Of a stretch of DNA of 64,000 nt, positions 44,497 through 53,277 are shown piece by piece. Below the pieces are notes generated by a model that saw only the letters and a list, made by a program, of their open reading frames with translations, was not told the DNA's origin and made no database searches. How positions within the stretch are numbered: position 1 is the first letter of the stretch; the number at the start of each line of letters is the position of its first letter. The DNA lies in the NCBI GenBank assembly GCA_946811695.1, contig OX328132.1, forward strand, positions 59,450,449-59,514,448, read 5' to 3'. The position numbers were made by a program, and so were the translations under genes. This DNA is from Gonocerus acuteangulatus (taxonomy: Eukaryota; Arthropoda; Insecta; Hemiptera; Coreidae).

Positions 44497-45692
44497 TCAT
44501 TTTAAATGTTCAAAATGTCCACCTTCAACATTAATACATTGCACAAGTCTCTTCGGGAAATCATCCTGAGCATTTAAAATCTCATCTATTTTTAATTGTG
44601 CAACTGACCGAGTTATCCGATCCATCATGTCCTCTCTATTTTGGAGCCTTTGATGGTACATCAGGGCTTTTAATCTACCCCACAGATAGTAGTCCATGAC
44701 CGTCAAATCAGGTGATCTAGGCGGCCATTCTACCCCGCATCCCACGACCTATACAGCGATCTGTGGGAGAAGGGAGGAAAGTACCGAAATTAGTAATAAA
44801 ATTGAATTAGATCATAAATAAATTTAAATAATAATAATAAATGTAAATAATAATAATAAATTTAAATAATACTTCATAATTTTATAAAAGTTGCATGTAA
44901 TACCTGGAAATAACTGACGAAGTTTTTCCCGTACTATCAAAGAAAAATGTGTGGGACAACCGTCAAGTTGTATGTACATGTTACATCGCTGTTGCAGTGG
45001 AATATCTTCCTATAATGTGGGTAGAGTATTTGTCAAAAAATTACAAAAAAACTTCTCCCGTAAGTCTCTCTTGAAAGAAATGAGGGTCAATTACGTATTG
45101 TCCGAAAATCCCGCACCATACATTTACCGAGAACCTATGCTGGTGATCAACCTCCGTCAACCAGTGAGGATTTTCTTCCGCCCAGTAATGACAATTGTGT
45201 TTATAAATGCTTCCATCGCTGAAGAATGTGGATTCGTCAGTCCATAGAATATGTCTGTAAAAATTCCTATTTTCTGCTAAGGCTTGTTGCATCCAATCTC
45301 TTATTGCAATCCTCAGGTAATAGTTTTTGGTGCGGGTTCATATGGAATGGAAACATTTTATTTTGTTTTGCAATCCTTCCCACTGAGGACTTACTCATAT
45401 CTGAGTCCCTAGCAATGTCCCTGCAGCTGACATGGGGATTAACTGCCATTGCTGTAAGGACATTTGTTGTGTTCTCTTCGGTCATCGCAGGTCTTGGCAT
45501 TTTCCTTCCCTTCCTTGCGCAAATTAATGAACCTGCTGTTCTTAATTATTGCTCAAGTCTCGAGAAGAGCTTTCTTGGAGGGTGTGGTCTATTGGGAAAT
45601 CGCTGAGCGTAAAGACGTGCTGCGGCGTTGGAATTCCTCCGAAATTCCCCAAAAATTAGGAGCATGTCTACATAAAAATCGAAAGCCGGCAT
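44497..45692 (-). pseudogene. Tc1/mariner transposase (DD41D, rosa-like), broken, probable intron
   Basis: Segments in order: N-terminus from Met at 45,692 (VDMLLIFGEFRRNSNAAARL, ending FSRLEQ); after a gap/frameshift, a helix-turn-helix region at 45,488-45,300 (HVSCRDIARDSDMSKSSVGR); after a shift near 45,300, the DDE domain with ILWTDESTF (first Asp); the second Asp in IQLDGCPTHF (about 44,960-44,990, another frame); then VEWPPRSPDLTVMDYYLWG with the third Asp, and a stop at 44,497. Counting across a putative intron (44,761-44,903) and one single-base shift gives about 41 residues between the second and third Asp, the spacing of the DD41D (rosa) group. Such enzymes cut and paste the element using its TIRs. 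At least four disruptions make this copy inactive. Confidence 0.8.
44761..44903 (-). other. Putative 143 nt intron in the mariner transposase
   Basis: On the minus strand the segment begins GTATTACATG and ends with a pyrimidine-rich 'cctcccttctcccacag'. Removing it joins REKLRQLFP to DRCIGRG in frame, exactly the order expected in related transposases. It is much more AT-rich than its flanks. A later AT-rich insertion is the alternative, but the perfect GT...AG and in-frame join favour an intron. Confidence 0.65.
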
Positions 45693-46370
45693 ATTTAAGA
45701 AGAAGAAGGTACGTTCTATCACTGAATGGTCAACTGATACTAGCAACTAATTTTTAGGTCCAATTTCTTATCAATGCCACATTATACCAAATAATCTTAA
45801 TTCCATTGTAATAGCAAACAGCCTCTTTCAACTAAGTACATTAACAATGAGGATTAGGAGCAGAAGTAAATCCTCACATAAGTTTTCATCCTTTTCTTTC
45901 TTATCATTATTACTCAAGAATTAATACATAAAAATCATCCCAGTGAATAAGTATTTAACTCGGAATTGAAAGATGAATTGAAAGATTGTGAATTGAAAGA
46001 TGTCTCGGAATAAATTGGTCTTAAAATTAAATTTTCTATCAGAATTCTTCATAAAATATACCTGCCGCAATTGGAAACTCAAGAGTTAGATGCGCTGGAG
46101 AAAAACTGGAGAATGTTACAATGTCAACTAAACCTTCAAAAGAAACCTCATGCAACATAACTATGACCTACCAAGTTTCATTTAGAAATTCCAGCAACTC
46201 TAGGAGGAAAAGGGGGTGGACACATATGCTGGGACACCCTGTATAAATCCGCTTTTCTGCACCCACCCACACAGATATACATACGCAAATATTTACAGCA
46301 CGTATATACATATCCACAAACACACTCACTCATACACACACACACATCAAAACATGGAGAGAAAGGAAGC

Positions 46371-46888
46371 ATGGAGAAGTAGATTGATATCTAGCACAAA
46401 TGCTCACTGGGCACGGCTGTTTCAGAGCTTACCTAGCTCGTTTTAAGCTAGAGGATGAGTCGTCCATGCCCTACGTGCGCCCCTAAAGATGAGACTGCGG
46501 AACATGTGTTCTTCGAATGCCCGAGATTTCGCATCGAAAAGGCAGAACTGGACAGAAAACTAGGTGAGCCCTTGAGGCCAGAAAATGAGGTCAGCCTCAT
46601 CCTGGCTAATGCCGAGAACTGGGAGGCTGTGTCAGAATACGCTGCTCTCATCGGCAAGAAGCTGCGAAATGAAGAACGACAGAGAAAAGGCCTGACTGCG
46701 GCTCAAAATAATGTAGTCCACTAATGAAGAAGGCTTAGGGCCAACTCCCCCCTGCGAAGTAGTGCCTGAGGGTGGTTCCGCAGGGTGGTTGAGGTGTATA
46801 GGGAAGTGTTTTTTTAGTGAGTAGGAATCTCACACTGTAGTGGCTTTGTCCACTTCGTCTCATGCACGATTTTTCCCCTACCCTGAAA

Positions 46889-46895
<7 letters not shown>
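46371..46895 (+). pseudogene. LINE 3' end: ORF2 C-terminus with zinc knuckle (R1-like)
   Basis: After a short upstream frame (WRSRLISSTNAHWARLFQSL), an 89-codon frame at 46,455-46,724 gives CPTCAPKDETAEHVFFEC, a C-x2-C-x8-H-x4-C knuckle followed by a charged tail ending at 46,724. This resembles the C-terminus of R1-clade and related ORF2 proteins. A 3' UTR follows up to the TA tract at 46,900. Upstream RT sequence is missing. Confidence 0.7.

Positions 46896-46941
<46 letters not shown>
46896..46941. repeat. (CA)n-(TA)n microsatellite
   Basis: A short CA run followed by about 20 TA units, directly after the LINE 3' UTR. Confidence 0.95.
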
Positions 46942-46946
<5 letters not shown>

Positions 46947-47184
46947 CTCACTCACTGTTGGGCGCTACAGTCCTTGTAGGACCTGTGCCTCTGCCACCAT
47001 CCTGCTCCATGGTGTGCTGCTAGGTTCCTCCAATTTCGGACCGCTAGCGTCTGCAAGTCCTCCTCCAATTCATCAAACCACTTCTGTCTTGGTCTGCCTC
47101 TCTTTCTTTTGTCCCCAGGTGCAACATTTTAGGTAGCCTACACGGTTCCATTCTTTCCACGTGTACACGCGCCACCAAAGTTTT
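46942..47184. other. No recognised feature
   Basis: A moderately GC-rich stretch ('ctgcaagtcctcctccaatt', 'cttctgtcttggtctgcctc'). On the minus strand it could be part of another element, but I cannot assign it. Confidence 0.25.
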
Positions 47185-47640
47185 TATATAATTTATAAGG
47201 TATAATGAAAATTTTGAAAAAGCTATTAAGAATTTGTTCCATTTAAACAACTTAGTTTTTGCAATAGCACTACGTAATTACGATATGTACATACATATAT
47301 ATATATATATAGTTGCAAACTAGATAAAATTTAAAAAATAAAACTACTGAAAAAAATATATAAATGTGTTTTCGCATTATATCGCAAAAACTGTTGATGA
47401 TGTATGAAACTAGACATTTTGAACTATTATTTGAGTAAAAAATCAGTCTGGCATCATAAAGTTATTGTCCATAGAATATAAACTTTTTTTATTTCTCTTT
47501 AAGGAAAATCCCTTTTGTTTCAAAGTCCATATATATGTATTTCATTAATTTACATCAAATAAGTGAATAAATGATATCTAATTAGCCCTAATTGTTGTAT
47601 CAATAATAACAGTATACACCAAATTAAAAACTGATTAATT
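47185..47640. repeat. Dispersed repeat family C, copy 2
   Basis: Direct similarity to 13,360-13,860 over its whole length, including the central TA tract at about 47,294-47,312. Differences are spread evenly, so both copies are old. Confidence 0.75.
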
Positions 47641-48054
47641 GCACTGCACAAATACACTCGGTAACTATGTCGAAATTAGACTGAGCAGCTTCTCGCATAT
47701 TTTACCCCACCTGCAAGTGCCCCTAACTTTCCGGGAAGATCATTAGATAATTAGCCTTATCGAAAGTATCTCTACTAATATAATTGTTCTAGTTTTATGA
47801 TCTGTTTAGTTGATTTTATGAGTTTTGTCCATCTTGTTATGGGACTTGGTCCACTGTGAGTCGGTAAAAACGGTGTCTGAATTTTCGGAAATGTTGGTTA
47901 CGTTACATTAAATGCCAAAGAGTTTTTATTCTATGCTTTCCAAATAAGTATATTTGGGTATAAATAACCTTATCACACAGTTTGTTTTTATTTTTGATCA
48001 TTACTCAAGCAATTATTATAATTAATGTAGGTAGTTGGTAACACCTTATTCAGT
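47641..48054. other. No recognisable feature
   Basis: AT-rich non-coding sequence left of a Penelope-like insertion. Confidence 0.3.
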
Positions 48055-48182
48055 CTTCATATATTTTATTGAGAAGATATGGTCGACCGTTCGGAAGTAG
48101 GAAGCGTTGATCGTCGGGGTTTCGTTCAGTGTTCTTATTCAATAAAACACATTTTATTTGCTGAAATGTATATTTATTGCCG

Positions 48183-48225
48183 CCAACGTTTCGGCTTGCT
48201 ATACAAGCCATCTTCAGGGCTGTAA
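48183..48225 (-). ncRNA. Hammerhead-like ribozyme core, left arm
   Basis: The minus strand reads GCC-CTGAAGA, stem II GGCTTG...CAAGCC, GAAA, then CGTT-GGC. CTGAAGA fits CUGANGA because core position 7 is variable, GAAA is intact, and GTT is an allowed cleavage triplet (GUH). Stem I is a 3 bp GCC/GGC and stem III is again minimal (AACGTT palindrome). Activity is unproven. Confidence 0.65.
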
Positions 48226-48331
48226 AAACATATATGGTATAACAATGGTAAGGACAAAAAAAAAAAAAAAAAAAAAGCTAGAAACATTAACATAAATATG
48301 AGTACCTATATGCTTGAAAATATAAATATAA

Positions 48332-48364
<33 letters not shown>

Positions 48365-48876
48365 TATATATAGTATAATAATAGCAATATAAATAAATAT
48401 ACATGTATATGGTATCCAAGCGAATACAGTACAAGTGTCATAGTAACATACCTATTAAGAAGATTGAGAACTGTCCCGTTTCAAGAAGAGAACATTTCTG
48501 AAGACTGGAAGGATGGGTCAGGGCTAGACAGTAGAGGATGGGGGGGGGGGGAGGGGGTGGAGAGAAGTGGAGCTGGGAGTAAGGACGGAGGGTAAAGACC
48601 GCGGTAAAGATAAAGGACTTGCCGATGGATATTGCAGGTACAGGGAAGGATTGGGCCAGGGCTAGACAGGAGAGGATGGTGGTGAGGGGGTGGGGGGAAG
48701 TCGACCTGGGAGTAAGGACAGAGGGACGGCGGTAAAGATAAAGGACTTGCCGATGGGTATTGCAGGTACAGGGATGGATCAGACGGTGTGTGGGAATAGG
48801 GCAACGAACCGGGTGGGATTACCTAACGGGAGGTTTTGAGGATATGGAAAATGTTGGAATAGGTTGAGGAGATGAC

Positions 48877-49683
48877 TTATTTATCATTGACGGGATTGTT
48901 TTCTAGATGGATATATATGGATTCAGAAAGGAGACGCTTCTCAAGGTTGGGTTCAGTGGAGAGGATGGAGAAGTTTTGGAAATCAAATTTATGTCCGTCC
49001 GTGATAGCGTGTCTAGAAAGTGCGGTTTTAATGTCTCTGTTCTTAATGTTGTATTTGTGTGTTGTGAGTCTGCTATGAATGCGGTTCTTCGTCTGTCCAA
49101 TGTAAGTGCTGTTGCAGTGTGGTGTGGAGCAAGGAATTCGGTAAACGACGTTGGATCTATTTCCTTGTGGGATGGGGTCTTTGATTGTGGTATATAGGGT
49201 TTTCAGTTTATTTTTAGTGGATAGACCTAGATTGAGGTTGGGAAATGTGCTTCTGAGGGATTTTTGGATTTTTTCAGAGAGGTTAGGGATGTACGGAAGG
49301 GATCTGAATAGGGGGGCGACACTATCTTGCGAGGTGGAGGGGGGTTTAGGATTTTTAATTGAATTTATGAGGGAGGTGATGGTGTGTTTCGGGAATCCAT
49401 TGGCTTTGAGTATTTCTAGGAGTCGGGATGTGTTCTTAGGATGAAATTTAGGATCAGATAGGGTAAGGGGAAATATTAGGTTTCTAGCTGTATTGAGGAT
49501 TTGATGAGGGGGGTGTGAGGATTGGTAATGGAGGAGTCGGCCAGAGTAAGTGGTTTTGGTGTACCAATCGGTGGATAAGGAGCCATCGGGGTTTCTAATC
49601 ACAAGTAGGTCTAGGAAGGGTAGAGAGTTATTGGATTCGGTTTCAACGGTGAATTTCAATCGGGGGTGGTAGGAGTTAAAGGC
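48877..49683 (-). pseudogene. Penelope-like polyprotein C-terminus (RT end + GIY-YIG endonuclease)
   Basis: Real coding similarity starts at about 49,683 with HPRLKFTVETESNNSLPFLD and TKTTYSGRLLHYQSSHP, the end of the Penelope reverse transcriptase. A linker follows, then the endonuclease VVYRIPCSTPHCNSTYIGQTKNR-type region at 49,149-48,877 (GIY and YIG equivalents VYR and YIG, a zinc-binding C/H pattern). The endonuclease nicks DNA to prime reverse transcription. The frame is open further upstream to 49,917, but those 78 residues are the antisense of the opposite arm. A stop at 48,877 cuts off about 18 residues present in the plus-strand copy. The catalytic RT motifs are not present. Confidence 0.85.
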
Positions 49684-50001
49684 GGAATTCCTTGCTCCAC
49701 ACCACACTGCAACAGCACTTACATTGGACAGACGAAGAACCGCATTCATAGCAGACTCACAACACACAAATACAACATTAAGAACAGAGACATTAAAACC
49801 GCACTTTCTAGACACGCTATCACGGACGGACATAAATTTGATTTCCAAAACTTCTCCATCCTCTCCACTGAACCCAACCTTGAGAAGCGTCTCCTTTCTG
49901 AATCCATATATATCCATCTAGAAAACAATCCCGTCAATGACAAAGAAGTCATCTCCTCAACCTATTCCAACATTTTCCATATCCTCAAAACCTCCCGTTA
50001 G
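49684..50001 (+). pseudogene. GIY-YIG endonuclease end, plus-strand partial copy
   Basis: It carries IPCSTPHCNSTYIGQTKNR through LENNPVNDKEVISS and ends at 50,001. It begins abruptly at the head-to-head junction within the endonuclease domain, so it is 5' truncated. Compared with the minus copy it keeps the natural C-terminus: GAA where the minus copy has TAA. Confidence 0.85.
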
Positions 50002-50449
50002 GTAATCCCACCCGGTTCGTTGCCCTATTCCCACACACCGTCTGATCCTTCCCTGTACCTGCAATACCCATCGGCAAGTCCTTTATCTTTACCGCCGTCC
50101 CTCTGTCCTTACTCCCAGGTCGACTTCCCCCCACCCCCTCACCACCATCCTCTCCTGTCTAGCCCTGGCCCAATCCTTCCCTGTACCTGCAATATCCATT
50201 GGCAAGTCCTTTATCTTTACCGCGGTCTTTACCCTCCGTCCTTACTCCCAGCTCCACTTCTCTCCACCCCCCCCCCCCCCATCCTCTACTGTCTAGCCCT
50301 GACCCATCCTTCCACTCTTCAGAAATGTTCTCTTCTTGAAACGGGACAGTTCTCAATCTTCTTAATAGGTATGTTACTATGACACTTGTACTGTATTCGC
50401 TTGGATACCATATACATGTATATTTATTTATATTGCTATTATTATTCTA

Positions 50450-50490
<41 letters not shown>

Positions 50491-50600
50491 TTATTTATAT
50501 TTATATTTTCAAGCATATAGGTACTCACATTTATGATAATGTTTCTAGCCTTTTTTTTTTTTTTTTGTGTTTACCATTGTTATACCATATATGTTTTTAC

Positions 50601-50642
50601 AGCCCTGAAGATGGCTTGTATAGCAAGCCAAAACGTTGGCGG
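50601..50642 (+). ncRNA. Hammerhead-like core, right arm (GAAA mutated)
   Basis: The same layout as the left arm (CTGAAGA, GGCTTG...CAAGCC), but the conserved GAAA is AAAA. The G at that position is required in hammerheads, so this copy is probably inactive. Confidence 0.55.
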
Positions 50643-50753
50643 CAATAAATATACATTTTAGCAAATAAAATGTGTTTTATTGAATAAGAACACTGACCGA
50701 AACCCCGACGATCAACGCTGCCTTCATATATTTTATATTACATTTTTGTTGTT

Positions 50754-51860
50754 GTAGAAACGTTTCGGCTATAAGCCATTTTCAATCTTATTATCTGTGA
50801 AATACAATTGATTATACTGGTTAGGATATTAAGTCAAAATATAAACAAATAATAAACACAAAAATTAGAATATATTAATGTGTCAACAACTGACCTGTAT
50901 GATTTTGCATTATTTTTTTATAAATTATAATCTTCAGACTTGTAAATTTGATGTTATTTAGTTTGAGGAGGAAATTTCATTCTTTTTAAATTGTATAGTT
51001 CGTGCCTGGAAATTAATTAATATTTAATATTTTATAAGAAATATTTGGTTAAAAGAATTTTATAGTTAAGATTAATATGGATGATATTATACTTCTATCA
51101 TTACTTGGATGATATTATTATTACCTCAATTATTACACATTATTTTATATATTTGAGTCTGCTTCTGTAAAGGAGGACTAGATGTGCAAGACTGAGGGTT
51201 GGTAGGTGGTGTATTGATATTTTATGTGGTGAAAAACGGTTATTATTTTATTGTTAATATTTTAATTTAACGGTTGATATTTATATTTATAATTTTTTAA
51301 GGAGTGGAATTTAAATATTGGGAATTTTATTATATATTATTTGTGGTTGCAAGATTTTATTTAAAAATCTATGGTGTTGATGACGTTGGCATAGTAATGG
51401 TTAATATTGCGACAATCAGTTTTAAAATTGGTTACTTGGTCGTAATTTTTTGTAATATAAATTGAGTCTTTGATTTTTCTATTGAATGTTTTGGATTCTG
51501 AATTTCAAATTTTCGTGTTTTTAAAGTCAAAAGTATGGTTATATATGTGTGTACGTTGAGCTTGTGCTGTTTTACTGGAGTCTTTTGGTTTCTTTGTTGT
51601 GGTGATATGTTGATCTATTCTTTTTTTTTTAAATTTTGTCTTGTTTCTCCAATGTATTTTAGGTTACAATTATTACATTTTATTTCATATATTAGATCTT
51701 TTTTGTCTAAGGGGTTTATTTTATCTTTCATGTTGCTGATGTGGTTGAAGATTTTGTTTTTGTTGTATAGTCCTAATTTGATGTTATGTTGGTCATATTT
51801 ATTGAAAGTTTGTTTAATTTTTTCAGATAGTTTAGGTATATATTGGAATTTATAATATTA
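50754..51860 (-). mobile_element. Older Penelope-like relic
   Basis: From about 51,860 on the minus strand, degraded coding sequence of a GIY-YIG endonuclease is followed by an AT-rich 3' region. A hammerhead-like trace lies at 50,754-50,790 (TTGAAAA, GGCT...AGCC, GAAACGT). The family differs from the neighbouring pair. The younger pair inserted right next to this relic's 3' end. Confidence 0.7.
51470..51860 (-). pseudogene. GIY-YIG endonuclease fragment of a second Penelope lineage
   Basis: The minus strand gives YIPKLSEKIKQTFNKYD, then KDLIYEIKCNNCNLKYIGET (the IYEI and YIG pair with a C-x2-C), then HTFDFKNTKI, with frameshifts and a stop near 51,500. The order matches Penelope-like proteins (compare YIPNLSEKIQKSLRS and KFDFQNF in the 49 kb copy). 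It is strongly AT-biased and broken. Confidence 0.75.
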
Positions 51861-51966
51861 TAATTAATTTCTTTATTTTCAGAATTAAATTATGGAAGAA
51901 GGCGTTAACTACTGTTGGACTAAAGCCTTTATAACAATATAACAAGGGATTACTGCCAGTTGACTC

Positions 51967-52249
51967 CATGGGCGTATATAAGGGGAGCTGAGGGGGCTGC
52001 AGCCCTCCCCCCCCCCCCCCGAAATTTTGATTTGATGGTAAAAACTTGTCGTAAAACCCTTAAAAATGAATTAAATAAGCTCACTTAGTTCATAAAAAAT
52101 ATTTTATTTTACGTCTAATGGCGTTTTAGTTGTCTAAAACTATTCCAAGCTCTAAATTTTTAGCCTCCATACCCCGGAAATGGTCTCAGCCCCCCCCCCC
52201 CCGAAATTTTCCCAGCCCCTCCCGAAATTATTTTCTATATACGCCCATG
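51967..52249. mobile_element. hAT-type MITE with 8 bp target duplication
   Basis: The termini CATGGGCGTATATA / TATATACGCCCATG match the MITE at 18,383-18,652. GTTGACTC flanks both ends (51,959-51,966 and 52,250-52,257). C-rich and G-rich runs flank an AT-rich centre; no coding sequence. Confidence 0.88.
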
Positions 52250-52257
52250 GTTGACTC

Positions 52258-52924
52258 CGAAAATGACAGAAATTGCAAAAGACATATTAATCCACCTCTG
52301 CTGATATTAAGGTGAGAGAAAAGTATATATCTATCAATTTGGTGTAATTAGTTATTTATAAATGCCGGTTATGTAATTTTTATTTTAAATTCCATTTATT
52401 AACAGACACAAGCAGTTTTAGACATCCATTAAATATCTCGAAAACGGTTGAGAATCTGTGGTAAGTGAAAGGTAATCATTCGAAAACTTAATAAATTTCC
52501 TAAAAATAAAGTATTATCATAAGAATTTCTAAGGAAGATCTATGTCAGAGAAATCAGTTGTTAAAATTTTGAAAGTGTTTAGTTCCTGTGAACGTGTTGA
52601 TATTTGTTTCCCTCGGGTCGTTGTTATTGTTTTATGATTTTCAACTGTTTTTGTCTTGTCTTTGAAAGATGTTTTTATAATTTACAGTTTCTAGCGCGTT
52701 TCCTCCGTCTCTCTATAATGTTAATTTTCCCGAAAAATAGCGAAGAGTAGGCAAACAATACATTAAAAGGTTCTATTCCAAACTCCCCAATGATATCACA
52801 GATAAGAACGATTATTTAAATTTTAACGTCCATTATAATTAACTCAGAATTTTATGACGGGTTACCTATAGGTCACCACCTTTTTCTAGACAGGATAGGG
52901 ATGGTGCCTTTTCTTTATTTCAAA
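52258..52924. other. No recognisable feature
   Basis: AT-rich sequence. 'aatatctcgaaaacggttga' and 'tgtggtaagtgaaaggtaat' (52,430-52,470) resemble the inner core of the long Helentron-like copies, so part may be a decayed copy. Confidence 0.35.
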
Positions 52925-53020
52925 GAAAAGCCACCACCCCCAGTGGGAATTGAACCCACGACCCTTGGCACGGACTGTTAAGCGCTCACGCCTTAAAACT
53001 CACGGCCTCTGGGCATCCAG
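52925..53020 (-). mobile_element. tRNA-Ser-like SINE head remnant, family 3
   Basis: B box on the minus strand 'gtgggttcaattccc', then the wide variable-arm-like gap, then 'gtgagttttaaggcgtgagc'. It matches 6630-6715. No body or tail can be delimited. Confidence 0.55.
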
Positions 53021-53034
53021 AAAGAACGATTAGG

Positions 53035-53072
53035 AAATGGGCTAAGATGGCACAGTTCCTGTGAGTTGGACT
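53035..53072 (+). mobile_element. Helentron-like 3' end fragment
   Basis: 'gctaagatggcacagttcct' then 'gtgagttggactttt' is a diverged copy of the family's hairpin tail. Confidence 0.65.
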
Positions 53073-53277
53073 TTTAATGTTTATAATGAGATGGAAAAAG
53101 CCGTTGAGGTGATGCGAAGCCAAGGGATGGTTGGGATTAGACTTGGAGAAAAAACGTCAGCTCTTCAGGCACAAATCTAAGCCCTATTACGCTGGAACAG
53201 CAACATTGCAACCCCAACTTCTAACATACTCAGTAATTTGTTGCTAATTTGTTGCTAATTTGTTACACTATTTTCAA

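Larger units (their letters stand above)
43763..46241 (-). mobile_element. DD41D-type mariner element with ~240 bp TIRs
   Basis: The ends read CAGGGTGTCCCAGCATATGT and its inverse, and both sit beside a TA (43,761-43,762 and 46,242-46,243), the Tc1/mariner target duplication. The inverted repeats run about 240 bases (43,763-43,999 and 45,998-46,241) with few differences, far longer than the roughly 30 bp of a classic mariner. A broken transposase lies inside on the minus strand. The element is 2,479 bp long. Confidence 0.9.
48070..50721 (-). mobile_element. Penelope-like element, head-to-head inverted pair
   Basis: A minus-strand copy (about 49,683 down to 48,070) is joined head-to-head to a plus-strand, more 5'-truncated copy (49,684-50,721). 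The arms of about 1.05 kb are near-perfect inverses. CTTCATATATTTTAT flanks the pair at 48,055-48,069 and 50,722-50,736, a likely 15 bp target duplication. Inverted partial copies are typical of Penelope insertions. Each arm ends with a microsatellite-bearing 3' UTR, a hammerhead-like core and 'ccccgacgatcaacgc'. Confidence 0.85.

Noticed and set aside
45226..45757. Plus-strand frames of 97-126 codons
   Set aside because: Antisense shadows of the mariner transposase.
48481..48804. Proline-rich 107-codon frame, and its mirror at 50,020-50,382
   Set aside because: Lies in the 3' UTR of the Penelope-like copies; composition comes from C-rich tracts.
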